Shown: piece after piece, positions 22,987 to 33,838 of the stretch
How the letters are laid out: the number at the start of each line of letters is the position of its first letter
Position numbering within the stretch: position 1 is the first letter of the stretch
From: Prunus persica
Taxonomy: Eukaryota > Streptophyta > Magnoliopsida > Rosales > Rosaceae
Length of the DNA: 64,000 nucleotides
Assembly (NCBI RefSeq): GCF_000346465.2
Contig: NC_034011.1
Coordinates: 16,533,213 to 16,597,212, forward strand
Direction of reading: 5' to 3'
The notes under the pieces: generated by a model
What the model saw: the letters and a program-made list of their open reading frames with translations, nothing else
Database searches by the model: none
Told to the model about the DNA's origin: nothing
Program-made: the position numbers and the translations under genes

Positions 22987-24408
22987 CCTTTAAATTACAA
23001 AAGAAAATCACTTTAGAATCATCTAAACAACCTAACTGGAATTTCAAATTTCAATTTCCACCAAAAGTTAGAACTAAAATATCACCATAACTCCGTATAA
23101 TTTCAAAACAATAAACCATTAAAACAATCCAGTAAAGGAAATATAAATCTGCAACAGAAACTGAAGCCCTTAGACAAATGAAAAGAGGAAAGAACAAAGA
23201 AAATAAAATACGAAGTATAAGAAGCAAAAAATTGTGAAAAAAATGATGAAAATTAAAAGCCAAATGTTCTGTTCTAATTGATGGGACAACTTAGGATACT
23301 GAAAGGCCACCTAAACAAATCTTGAAGCTCATACTGTTTGGTCATAAGATAAATAAAGCATCCACTTGATCAAGCAGATATTGAAAGCAATAATTTTCTC
23401 TCATTTCAACCGTCTACTCAGAACAAAAGAGCAGGAACATTAACTATCCATGCACAAAAAGACAGACCATATCTCATAGAGCGCTAAGAAATTTGCAAAT
23501 GGTGCAACTAAGAAGCAAGGAAGTTTTGCGAATATCACCTTTAACACAGTCAAAAGAATGTTAGCATCGCTATAGAAACGAACCCTAGTCATCAAAAGAG
23601 AAAGAAGTGAGACAAAAATAACTGGAACAATATGAAACCAGATCTTCTAATCTTGAAATTCAGCTACTCGAAGACGAATATTTATATAATTTAAAGATGA
23701 AGAAAGATCCAACACAAAAATCCAAAACATTGGTTTCCTCCCTTTCACTCTGTTTTCTCAGGAATTAAAGGAATTTTCTGAAACCATTGAGCAGCCATCA
23801 ATGCAACCGTGAAACCTAATTATCAATGCATCAAAATAATTATCCATACATTGTGAAAACAAATACTAAAGAATGGCGAGAAGAATCCCAAAAAAGGAGG
23901 TAGAGGCAAAGGAGCAACACTCAAGCTGCATCAAGATCAATAAAGGACCATCAGGCACGAAAGGGAAAAAGGAAAGGAAAATAGGAGAGGTAAAGCCGAG
24001 CAACAAACAAAAAAGGGGAAAGATATCAAAAGTCAATGTACCTTTTTGTGAAAAAATGAGAAGCGATAATGGATAGGGATTAAAAGCAGAAAATGCAGCT
24101 GTAGGAAGTTGAACAGAATATAGTTGACAACAAAAAAATTAACGACATTGAAAAGACACAAAGAAAACCCAACAGAAAAAATGCAATAAAAATTATCCAA
24201 AGAAAAAGAAAAAGATTTGATCTTTTTTGTTAATTCTTTTTTTTCAAAATAAAAAAAAAAAAAGAAAACCCAGAAACCAAAAACTTGGAAGAACTGCCCA
24301 AATCAAATACAACACCAGAAATGCACAATGTGAGAGAGAGGTTAGAAAATGATATGCCCACAAAAATAAAAGAAGTTAAGTTATGATTGATTGGCATGAG
24401 GGAAAGAT

Positions 24409-24450
<42 letters not shown>

Positions 24451-24900
24451 AGGGAAGCTTACAAGAATAGGAATGGGATTCTCTGCAATGGAAGAAAGGA
24501 AGAAAGCAGCAATCTTTTGCCTTGTAGCTTGTGTAGCTTGAAACGACGAAGCAAGAGATGGAGTGTTGTCGTAGTACACACTACAGTATTTCAAATTTAC
24601 AACAACAATAATATTAATAAAATCACCAACACAACACCCAAAAACCCATTAGAAAGAAAGCAAGCATTTTTCTTGTTTTGGGTAGGGAAGCGAAGAAACC
24701 AAGCATTTAAGGGACATTGTACTTGTACGCACGACTCTGTAGAAATGGGAGAGAGTGGGACGAAGAGGGAAAGGTGAGAGAGAGAGAGAGAGAGAGAGAT
24801 TCTAACCGCAAATGTGAAAATAACCCCACCACGCCACACACACATCACATCCCACTCTTCCTCTTCTTCCTCCTTTCACCGATTTCCTCGTTTTCTTTTT
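22987..24900 (-). other. 5'-UTR, leader intron(s) and promoter of the RING-CH gene
   Basis: There is no coding upstream of the ATG at 22986. Two GA tracts (24413-24447 and 24775-24799) read as CT-rich sequence on the gene strand, as is common in plant leaders and promoters. The transcription start is probably between 24480 and 24850, but the splice sites cannot be fixed without transcripts. An open frame at 23873-24076 is Lys-rich low-complexity sequence in antisense and is not called. Confidence 0.5.
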
Positions 24901-26133
24901 ACTTTTTAGTCATTCAATTTCTCTCTCACCATTTTTTTTTTGTCGTGTTGCTCAATTATCGTGAGTTTGGTTGCGTTAAGTTGGGGATGGTACTGAAAAA
25001 GGGTGAACAAGTGTTTGACGGGGTAGTATTACTGAAATATCTCTCCAAATCATTTCAGCAATACGTTGACAATGTCGGTATAATATCTCACAAAATTAGG
25101 AGATTTAAGAGGTAGTTGAGTGGAAATTTTGGTCAAGCTTTCGGTGAATTTCAATGCAATTTTGATCCTATGATACCTTGCAATTTCTAGTCACTATTCC
25201 ACAAGTGTGATTTGAAATTCAAAAGCAACAAAAGAAAAATGTTGCAACTGTTCCCTCAAGCAAGTTAAAGTGACTCGCATTGTTCTTTTTACCAAAGTTT
25301 TGTGGTTGACATTGCCTCTCACTGTCAAATCGATCAAAACAACATGATACTTCTAAAAAATGACAGGTCGATTAAGCCTAAAATTTATCTCATGCTCTTG
25401 AGGTTTCATATAATTTTATAAAGTATATAAAACATGGAATGGAACAGAGAAAATATATTCTACACATTGTATTAAGATTTAAAGTTCAAAGTCTTATCCT
25501 AAGGTTCAGTGCATAAATGCCAATTATTTTCCACCTTACATGCAAATTTTGTTTCCAAAGAAACTATTTTACAAAGTTTACATGTTACATATATGCTTTA
25601 TTTTATTAATTCGTTTTTAAAATTTAAAATAAAAATAAAAATGTGGAGTGAAAATTGGAGTGTCCTCAATTTTATGTTGAATTTTATGGCTGCTTGTTTT
25701 GTGATTGTTATACCTTGCAAGACTGAGGATGCTTTATCTCTATTTTTAGAAGGGGTCAGAAGGAAGGCGCAGGACAAATGAATACCATTAAAATCATAAG
25801 TAAAATTCTAAGTGAATTAAAATCATACGTAAAATCATGTAATTGTAATCTATTAAAATCATGAGTAAAATCATATAATTACAAATCCGGCTAAAATTCA
25901 TTACATTAAAATCATATAATTAAAATCTATTAAAATCTCAATTGAATACACTCCCGAAAACTACAAGGCCTTGCTACTAGAAGGCTCAAATAGCAAACAA
26001 TTTCTTGAGTATATGCATGAAACATTTCGTGTGCTAACTTAAAAACTTGAAGAAGAAACACCAAATGAAACCGTTTTTCAATAGTTCGAAAGTAGTCTGT
26101 ATATTGGAAAGAATTTGAGGTCCAAGCTCTATT
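24901..26133. other. Intergenic region; no gene seen
   Basis: AT-rich. The segment 25785-25965 is internally repetitive, with several copies of a word like TAAAATCATATAATTA, and ends TCTCAATTGAATACACTCCC, a phrase also seen near 12025-12045. It is probably a short DNA element. Confidence 0.4.
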
Positions 26134-27552
26134 TCAAAACAATATGTAGAAGTATACAATTATATAGACTGAAAGGGAGAAGACAGCAACAATATGCTGC
26201 CAGAAGAGGAGTGCAGAAGCCTCTCTGACTGCATAACCCCTCAAGCTTGCAACTGCTCCTAACAAGATAGCACTTGGTGTGGTGTATTGCAGCAAAAGAA
26301 CGAACCGGTACAATGGATCATCATCAATCAAAATGTTCAATTTATCAGACAATAGAATCACACCAATTCCAATCAAAGGAAGTACCAAAAGCCTTGCAAC
26401 AATAATCCCAATTGTAGTTCTCATTCCTAGATTTGATTCGTTTGGACCTTCAGCCAGCATGCCTCCAAGAACAAGCACAGCCGAAGGCACCATGGCCTCA
26501 GCTAGAATTTCCAAGCTGTCTGTGATGAATGAAAGGATTTGATCATCATCAAAAACCCAAGATTTCAACTTAGGAATCATGCCAATGATAATTGCCAAAA
26601 GAGAAGCAATTGTTGGGGGCTGAAGAATGCCATGAATTGGTGTCATCCCAGCAACAGACCTGATTTTCCTCACCATTATAGGCTCTGCCAGACACTTGGT
26701 ACTTCTTGGCTGACCTCCCTTCTTCTCCTTCTCCTCCTCGCCGCCTAAATCCGGAAGAGCGGTGTGGGAAAGTATAGAATTGCTGCTATTAAAAAGTCTT
26801 GCAATAAAGGGTGTCTTGCAATGCTCAATTTCCTTATCTTCCATTCCAGGCCATTCAGCCTCAACAAGAAGTGGCCTAGTGAGATCATTTTCATTTCCAT
26901 TTTCATTGCCGTTGCCATTGCCATTGCCATTAGACCCCAATTCCTCAATCTCACGATACTCCTCTTCCTCAACAACAACTTCATAGGCACTTCTACTAGA
27001 TTCCAAGGTGGGCTCCATCATGTGATAAACAAGTGTATAAACAAGAATAACAGAAACCCATTGGGAAAAAGATACATATGCCACACCAGCCTCAGTGCAG
27101 TCATCTTCAGTACCAAAAGGGTTATCATCACTGTGGCAAACAGAGGCCACAATTGCAAGAGGGAGATTGCCTGTGTTTCCAAATGCAGTCATGATTATGG
27201 TAAATCTAAAAAATTCAGGTGGTGGCCTGCAAATTATTGCTACCAAAACCCCCAAAACACACCCAATTGTGGTACTTATAACAACATTTACAGGAATGAA
27301 CCACCAATTCAGCAAGTTCTTTAAGGTGATGGATGGACCAAGATTGGTGAAGATCAAGCAGGGCAAAAAGACGGCAAACACCAGCTTACTGAGAAATGTG
27401 AAAGTGGCTTTTGGGACAAGTTGGTATTTTGGGTGAGCAAGAAGTAAACCAATGGCAGCCATACAAAGGAGCTTCAATAAAGGCAGTACTGCACTTAGGA
27501 GCAAACCTCCTTTGAGAGTGTTTCCGTGCATTGAAGCAAGGAAAAAATCCAT
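26134..27552 (-). CDS. PILS: PIN-LIKES (PILS) auxin transport facilitator
   Basis: An uninterrupted 472-residue frame of the auxin efflux carrier superfamily. PILS proteins sit in the ER membrane and sequester auxin, lowering nuclear auxin signalling. The N-terminal half has hydrophobic helices with FAVFLPCLIFTNLG and TAFGNTGNLPLAIVASVC, both family hallmarks. A hydrophilic loop (about 180-300) has an Asn/Gly/Glu repeat near 210-222. The C-terminal half has further helices with PPTIASLLAIIIGMIP and YTTPSAILLGAVAS. About ten membrane spans are expected. The intron-free coding region and the sequence suggest the PILS2/PILS6-type subgroup, which I cannot prove here. The ATG at 27552 gives the expected N-terminus. 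The leader from 27553 to about 27770 may be spliced. Confidence 0.92.
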   Translation of the reverse strand: MDFFLASMHGNTLKGGLLLSAVLPLLKLLCMAAIGLLLAHPKYQLVPKATFTFLSKLVFAVFLPCLIFTNLGPSITLKNLLNWWFIPVNVVISTTIGCVLGVLVAIICRPPPEFFRFTIIMTAFGNTGNLPLAIVASVCHSDDNPFGTEDDCTEAGVAYVSFSQWVSVILVYTLVYHMMEPTLESSRSAYEVVVEEEEYREIEELGSNGNGNGNGNENGNENDLTRPLLVEAEWPGMEDKEIEHCKTPFIARLFNSSNSILSHTALPDLGGEEEKEKKGGQPRSTKCLAEPIMVRKIRSVAGMTPIHGILQPPTIASLLAIIIGMIPKLKSWVFDDDQILSFITDSLEILAEAMVPSAVLVLGGMLAEGPNESNLGMRTTIGIIVARLLVLPLIGIGVILLSDKLNILIDDDPLYRFVLLLQYTTPSAILLGAVASLRGYAVREASALLFWQHIVAVFSLSVYIIVYFYILF

Positions 27553-27779
27553 TGTTTTGTTGCTTTCAATGGAAACCCAAGAAATTCAGAAATCAGAAGA
27601 ATTGAACGAGCAAAACTTGGATCAAACACCTCTTATAAATTCAGAAATCACAAGAATTGATCCCAATAAGATCTCATAACAAGTACGAAATTAAATTAAT
27701 CTGACCTGTGATTTGAGATGTGGAGAGTTTGTGACCTTCCAATTTGAAGCAATCATTTGATTGGTGGTTTGAGCTTTTA

Positions 27780-28954
27780 TACAATTCACCTACATCAACG
27801 AATTTTCACATTAACCAATTAATAGCATTAAATTTTTTCAGAGCGATAGTCTAAATTATAAAGAAGGGAAGTTTTTCACATACACATTACTATTGTGCCA
27901 TAGTGATTCAAATCCGAAACCATTCATTTCTATGTCAATGTTATTTTCCACTATAATATTCCCCACCCCGTCAACCAATTCCATTATTTTAATATTCAGA
28001 CAATGAGAGCGTTTAAAAAAATGCATTAATTTTGGGACAACCAGAGGGTTGAAAACGAATATCCACCCATACATAAGATTTGAAGTGTGACATACAATCA
28101 GAGTCAGACCTTTGAAGATGATATCACATGATGCACGTGATATGTTCCATAATTGTGGTGGCTATTAAAAATATATATATATATATATATATATAAATTT
28201 GAGATCTTTTTCATTATAAATAGAGTTATTTAGTCGTATAAACTCTACACCATTTAATTTTTATAAATAATCCCAAAATATGACTGCTGGCCCTATTTAA
28301 TTTAATTTTGATTATTAAATTACTTTAACGCCCTATTGAGTGTTTTGAGTTTTTTTATAAGGTTTTGAGGATGGACTTGTTTTAAAAAATTGATGATAGT
28401 TTTGTAATTTATAAGAAGTTAAAAGTCTCTTTGTTATGTTGTAAATGAGTTTTAGGTGTGTTTCTAAAGTCCATTTCATATTAAAATTTTTTTATAATTT
28501 GAGCTTCTATATTGAGTATAATAGTAAATCTCCCAAATTTTTTAGTATCTTTTGAGGAAAATATATTTTCCGTGAGTAGATGAGGTAGCGCTTAAAATGA
28601 ACATGATACTCCAACCAAAAAAGTATAAAGTCAATAAAAAGAAGCAAAAGCAATACGCAATTTGATTTTTTTAAAGCCGTGACAGTGAATCATCGGAAAA
28701 AAAACAAAATATGTGGGGTCAAAATTAAAGGAGAGAACTGATCTGCAAGTCAGCACAATTATTGGGGGCAATTAGTTTTTGTTTTGTTTTTTTGTTGAAG
28801 GGGGCAATTAGTTATAATTAATATTATATACAGTTTAGTTGCTTATCAAACAATTATTTGGGTTATATTAAATATATATATATGCACTTTTTCCATCGGA
28901 TAAAATAAAGTATCAAATTAGAGAGTGTTTTTATGAGCACATTTCCGATTGAGA
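27780..28954. other. Intergenic, AT-rich; no gene seen
   Basis: It contains a TA microsatellite (28166-28194) and no recognisable coding. The first ~100 bases should be the PILS promoter. Confidence 0.5.
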
Positions 28955-29060
28955 GGAGCGATAACATATTAAACTTATATATATTACACGAATGCTAGGA
29001 CTTGAACTCATAACCTTTTTTGGGGAAGCAATTACTTCAAACCACTAAACTAGTGGGTCC
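28955..29060 (-). mobile_element. SINE-like fragment (minus strand)
   Basis: Read on -, it has an A-box-like TAGTTTAGTGGTTTGAAG followed about 30 bases later by a B-box-like GAGTTCAAGTCC, then a short tail. This is the arrangement of a tRNA-derived SINE. No target duplication was found. Confidence 0.5.
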
Positions 29061-29074
29061 TTTGCAATGGATTT

Positions 29075-29168
29075 ATAACTTAAATGGTTAAGAACATTTA
29101 CTGTTGCACCCAAGGTTCTAGATTCGTTTTCTGAGTATCATTTGTATAAATAAATAAAAAATAAAAAT
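29075..29168 (+). mobile_element. SINE-like fragment (plus strand)
   Basis: TAACTTAAATGGTTAAGAAC (A-box-like) is followed by AAGGTTCTAGATTCG (B-box-like) and an A-rich tail, AAATAAATAAAAAATAAAAA. It lies next to an oppositely oriented SINE-like piece. Confidence 0.55.
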
Positions 29169-29300
29169 AGAGAGTGTTTTTCGTTGGGTCAAAGATGTAC
29201 AAGGGCCTGCTAGCCAAAAATACTAGAAAGTCCAAAAGAATTCTATAGTGAGGGCCTTATCCAAGCCCCTTAAAAGAGTTCTTCTATATATATATATATA

Positions 29301-29588
29301 TCTATATATATAAAGCAAAAGGCAGAGAATGGTGAAACATTCAAAATACCAGAAAATGCCCTTAGTTAATGCAAACATTAAGAATTGAAATTATTAATTA
29401 AATGAGGATAATATGGTAAATTCACAATTTTTCGTATTAAAAAAATTTAAAATAAAAGAAAATTCAGATAATGGGTCCTATTTTTATGGAACACAAATAT
29501 TCATTATCTTTTTTAATTTTAAAATAAATTAAAATTTTTTTTTTAAAAAAAACTCTCGCATGCGCGGAAGCGCGTGCAGAGAGGCTAG
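29301..29588 (+). mobile_element. Helitron-like unit, copy 1 of a tandem pair
   Basis: It opens TCTATATATATAAAGC and ends with a GC-rich hairpin (GCATGCGC GGAA GCGCGTGC), then AGAGAGG and CTAG. A 5' TC, a 3' hairpin about ten bases before CTRR, and no terminal inverted repeats are the Helitron pattern. There is no coding. The next unit starts immediately after CTAG. Confidence 0.72.
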
Positions 29589-29873
29589 TATATATAAAGC
29601 AAAAGGCAGAGAATGGTGAAACATTCAAAATACCAGAAAATGCCCTTGGTTAATGCAAACATTAAGAATTGAAATTATTAATTAAATGAGGATAATATGG
29701 TAAATTCACAATTTTTCATATTAAAAAAAATTAAAATTAAAAGAAAATTCAGATAATGGATCCTATTTTTATGGAACACAACTATCCATTATCTTTTTTA
29801 ATTCTAAAATAAATTTAAAATTTCTTTAAAAAAAAGTCTCTCGCAAGCGCGGAAGCGCGTGCAGAGAGGCTAG
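29589..29873 (+). mobile_element. Helitron-like unit, copy 2 of a tandem pair
   Basis: Nearly identical to copy 1 from TATATATAAAGCAAAAGG through the GCAAGCGC GGAA GCGCGTGC hairpin to CTAG at 29870-29873. Differences are mainly single bases and A/T-run lengths, so the duplication is fairly recent. The leading TC is missing at the join. Confidence 0.72.
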
Positions 29874-31020
29874 TATCTCTTAATCGTTAAATCAAATTGG
29901 TTAATTTAATCTAATAATTAAGAGATAAAGCATCATCTAAAGACTAAGACCCTCACTGTAGAATGACTCAGAAAGTCCAATATCGATAGAGAATCCGTTA
30001 CGTGAAAATAATTATCAAATTTATGCAGCCTTATCCAACTTGTGGAGGAAAAGTTGTGCAAGAAATTTTTATATAATAATATTTTATATGGCCCCCACAT
30101 GAAATGGCCTATATATTACATGAATTATTTGCTATTATAAGGGTGTAATAGATATTATTTAAAAGAATTATATTGATCAAATTAAGAGAAGTAGTTTCCC
30201 ATTCTACTACCATGATGGGTGGTACTTACTTAGGGCTATACTAGAAAAATTGTACTCTCTTTATCTATATAGATTTTGAAGGCTGATTATCAAGGTATGT
30301 ATGTAAATTATGTTTATTGAAATAGTTTGAAAATCATGAAGTTCATGATCTTATTGGGTCATGAATTGAGTCTTATAACTTTATCCAAATTATGTTTACA
30401 TGCGATAATAAAGCATGATTAAGAAATTTCATGGTTTTCTGTAATGGACTTAAGGATTTAATTTATTCTGATTAAACCACAATAATTTTGATTCCATGGT
30501 TGATTTTTATTTGGAATAAATTGTTAACAAAACATATAAACAACCACATAATTAAACGTTGTGTAGGTAATTTGATATATGAATATATGTATATCGATTC
30601 TTTTCTTTTATCATCCATTTGGATGGTGGAAAATAATTCGGGATTTAGCTAAAAATTAGGAATTGAAGAGGAGAATTTGATATTTCCATTGTTTGGCAAC
30701 TTAAAGCACATAACTTATTAAATGATGCGTAGAAAAAATCGTGAAAATTGGGGATCGAGATTTTCGAGTTTAAATTCTGCCAAAAAAAGCGTCATTTCAC
30801 AATTTCTATTGAGCATGATATCGTTTTTCCTTATAATTTATGTCATTTACAAAATTCGGCATACATAAATCCAAACACTGAAATTGTTAATTGCTAGACA
30901 TTTAAACGATGAAGATCTAAATTCCGTCATTTTAAAATTCTATACATAAATCTAAATTACATTTTTATATGTAGAATAATGTGTTAAAATGTTGTTGAGA
31001 AGTGAACCATGAAACATATG
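29874..31020. other. Intergenic, AT-rich; no gene seen
   Basis: No recognisable coding or repeat family. Confidence 0.45.
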
Positions 31021-31142
31021 CAATGTGTTTTTTTTAATTTAAAATTTTAAAACACAATCAATATTGAGGGAGAGAATTTGAACCCAAAACCTTGAATATA
31101 AGGGTAATTGCTCTTAATCACATGAGCTCGAAAACCTTTGCA
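31021..31142 (-). mobile_element. SINE-like element (minus strand)
   Basis: On -, GAGCTCATGTGATTAAGAGC (A-box-like) is followed by TTTTGGGTTCAAATTCTC (B-box-like), then an AT-rich tail ending near AAATTAAAAAAAACACA. The layout fits a tRNA-derived plant SINE. Confidence 0.55.
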
Positions 31143-31860
31143 TGTGATTTTAAGTTGTGGGGGGTGATAGCACTAGTAATTTGATGTATAACCGACAAAT
31201 CCATGAAACAACAGTTTAGCAACCAGTAAACTGAAGCTCACAACCCTTTGGTACCAAAAATATAACAAAAAATGGATTGGTAGCAAATGCTTTTATATAG
31301 GATTTTTTCTTCTTCTCAGTTTTGGAACTTTGAAATGAGTATAAGTGACGTCATGACAACATGGAAAAATGTTTAATGTATATAAGTGACGTGATGACAT
31401 TAATAATTCGTGTTTTTTTTTTTCCGAGTACATATGATTTTTAGACAGTACACCAGAGAATTTTACTCATAAAGAAAATCAAGAACATCTAAAATGTGAT
31501 AAAATTTCATACTTTAAAGGCTAGCTTACTTTAAATTATAAATGACAAGGCTACATGAACAAGAAAAATGATATAGGAATATATAATGGTAAAGATTTGG
31601 AATTGAATTTGAATTTATGAGGTTGGATTATAGGAACAAAATTTTGCTTGGCATGAGGGGAGAAAAGTTCAAATACCATTATATAATTGATCACATTTAG
31701 CCATTTCAATGATTGTCCAAGTTCAATCCCACAACTTGGTATTGAAAAAAAAACAAATTGATCAGTCATTGCGGATGAAATTTTGAGCTTCTATTTCCGA
31801 AAAAACTTAAACTTGTCATTTTATAAGTTGAGAAATACAGAAAGAGAAAGGGAGGAAGTA
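31143..31860. other. Intergenic; no gene seen
   Basis: It contains a duplicated phrase, TATAAGTGACGT.ATGACA, at 31340 and 31381. No coding is recognised. Confidence 0.4.
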
Positions 31861-31903
31861 GTCCCACATCGACAAACTACTCCTAGAAACTATAGTTTAT
31901 AAA
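31861..31903 (+). promoter_or_regulatory. USE and TATA box of a pol III-type snRNA/7SL promoter
   Basis: GTCCCACATCG at 31861-31871 matches the plant upstream sequence element (RTCCCACATCG) exactly. TTTATAAA at 31896-31903 is the TATA box, 24 bases downstream. In plants a spacing of about 23-26 bases marks RNA polymerase III use and about ten more marks polymerase II. The RNA is expected to start about 25-30 bases after the TATA box, where the 7SL-like sequence begins. Confidence 0.88.
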
Positions 31904-31925
31904 CCCACAACAAGGTCACGTTATC

Positions 31926-32200
31926 GCCGAGCTTAGTAACTCAAGCTTATTACCCAAGTGGGGGCACAAAAGTGTTGGAACGCTGTCCCAGCTATAGCGG
32001 GTCGGGTCATGCTTGGCAATGTTCTGGCCCGCCCGTTCCAAGCAAGGAGTCGGGTCATGTGTCTTGAGCGAAGGCTCTGGTCACATGGTCCTTAGACAGG
32101 AGGGCAAAGCGTGAGGCTGGTTTCACAGAGCAGCGATAACCTCCCTCTCCTTGCAGTGGAAGGATAACGGGTCGGAGCCAACTTGAAGTCTACAATAATC
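31926..32200 (+). ncRNA. 7SL (signal recognition particle) RNA
   Basis: The sequence begins GCCGAGCTTAGTAACTC, resembling plant SRP RNA 5' ends. It contains an Alu-domain-like GTCCCAGCTATAGCGGG, then GTCACATGGTCCTTAGACAG, and the strongly conserved S-domain end with GGTTTCACAGAGCAGCGATA, GCAGTGGAAGGATAACGGG and GAGCCAACTTGAAGTCTAC. SRP RNA is the scaffold of the particle that targets nascent secretory proteins to the ER. The visible length (about 275) is slightly under the usual ~300 nt. No run of four or more T follows at once; the first is near 32224. It may therefore be an active gene with a late terminator or a slightly decayed copy. Confidence 0.82.
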
Positions 32201-32568
32201 TATCTTTCTTGTCAATTACTTCATCTTTTGATTTTTTTGACCTATTTGTCATCTGCGTTGAAATTTGACTCATTTGCTTTGGTTTGAAAATGCCCACTTG
32301 CTTGGTGACTTTGGGTTTGGAGTTAACCATTTGCACCCCCATATAAGCCATCTTATTCTCATTTGAGGAGTGGCCTCCACATTTGGTGAGAGAGAAGGTT
32401 TCTCTCTCTTTTGTTTGGGTGGAGGTGCACCAAATTTGAAAGAGAACAAGGGCAACCATCAATTTGAAGAGGGATCACTCATCTGACATTGGAATTCAAG
32501 TGTTGACATTGGAATTCATATTGTACATTTACAAATTTACATAAAGCTACCCCCTAAAACTAACCACA

Positions 32569-33030
32569 TCAACTAAGATGATGAACGGCGCCATTAGCCA
32601 CCTCCATGAAACGCAGCAAGATCATGACCGTCGACGCTGGGACGCTCACGGTGACGAGAAGCATCATGGAGAGAGCTAAACTAGGCCTAGTGTTCATGAG
32701 ATATGATTGAAGACAACCGACCAAATTGCAAATATACTCATCATAACTTGCGTAGCATTGCTTCTCCCAATGCATCCAATGTTGAGGAGGCTCGTAGTTC
32801 CTCTCCACCATTTTCATCTCATGAATACGTTTTCTCAGAACAATCAAGCTCTCGTCGACGGTAGATCGCCCTCCGTAATGGTCCCTTGTAGCAGCTACAA
32901 CAACCATGCCAGTTCTAGCAGTTGATCGCTTTGATCTTCTGTGCCCAAATCCAAGTTTTGGACATTGAGATTGACCAGAGAAAAATGGCGGAGGAGGAAG
33001 TGGCGATGAACAAAGACAATTTGCTTCCAT
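32569..33030 (-). CDS. Small plastid-type membrane protein, single exon
   Basis: 153 residues. The first 50 are rich in Ser, Pro, Arg and Lys with few acidic residues, as in a chloroplast transit peptide, and are followed by VVVAATRDHYGGRSTVDES. The middle is a charged, probably helical segment (VLRKRIHEMKMVERNYEPP) and a Trp/Tyr/Cys-rich stretch. Residues about 119-146 are hydrophobic (SLALSMMLLVTVSVPASTVM) and probably a single membrane span. I recognise this as a plant-specific conserved protein type of unknown function. The order transit peptide, GRS..VD..L.VLR core, C-terminal span is shared with the 3218-6428 gene. The ATG at 33030 gives a full leader; TTATAAA-like sequence is not obvious upstream, but GTATTTATGG lies near 33096. 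Confidence 0.75.
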   Translation of the reverse strand: MEANCLCSSPLPPPPFFSGQSQCPKLGFGHRRSKRSTARTGMVVVAATRDHYGGRSTVDESLIVLRKRIHEMKMVERNYEPPQHWMHWEKQCYASYDEYICNLVGCLQSYLMNTRPSLALSMMLLVTVSVPASTVMILLRFMEVANGAVHHLS

Positions 33031-33440
33031 GGGAAGAAAGATGTTTGAAGTGAAGAGTGTTTTTGGATCGATGGAGAGAACTGACTATTGGTTCTGTATT
33101 TATGGATGTGCACATCAAGATCCAAGGATGGGCTAAACAAAACTTAAAGAGCCTCAACCAAAGGCTAGTGGGTGATTGACACGTGTTGCTTCTCCGCGTT
33201 TTTTAGTTAGATCTGAAATCATGGTATCACGTGTCGTTGCATGGTTAGCTGCTTGTGACTTGGTGAAGCGAAGCCGGCCAGCATTTGACATTCATATTCA
33301 TATTCAGGGTCGGCGCTTTTTATTAGTGTTTTAATCAAGCATAGAGGGTTATGAATTGTTTATGGCACCGAGTTTCATAATTTTAAGTTTGTCAATGTAT
33401 GTAGGTACTTTCCAATGTATGCAACATTAAATAAAGTGAT

Positions 33441-33555
33441 TATATATATATATATATCGGTCATGCTAGGAAGATCAATTTCATATATTAACTTGTGTAT
33501 AGAGCAGGGCGTATGATACACAAGTTGGTATTTAAAGTTAGTCTCTCTAGCATTT

Positions 33556-33586
<31 letters not shown>
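33441..33586. repeat. Two (TA)n microsatellites
   Basis: TA repeats at 33441-33457 and 33560-33586. The second abuts the left end of a TIR element. Confidence 0.85.
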
Positions 33587-33785
33587 GGGTCAGGATTGGG
33601 AGACACACATAAACCACACATTTTGACACATTTTTAGCCTTTAGATCTAAGAGCATCCAATGGTTAGAAATGCATATGAGATAATTTTATTTCAAAATAA
33701 AATTTACTTTTGAAAACATTTAATGCACAGTTCATCTTTCCTCTACACCACCTGCTTTTCTCTCTCCTTTCCCCCTTAGCCGTCT

Positions 33786-33838
<53 letters not shown>

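Noticed and set aside
26764..27324. 186-codon open frame on +
   Set aside because: Antisense shadow of the PILS coding exon.
32190..32462. 90-codon open frame on -
   Set aside because: It starts at the 3' edge of the 7SL gene, and composition shows no domain or leader.
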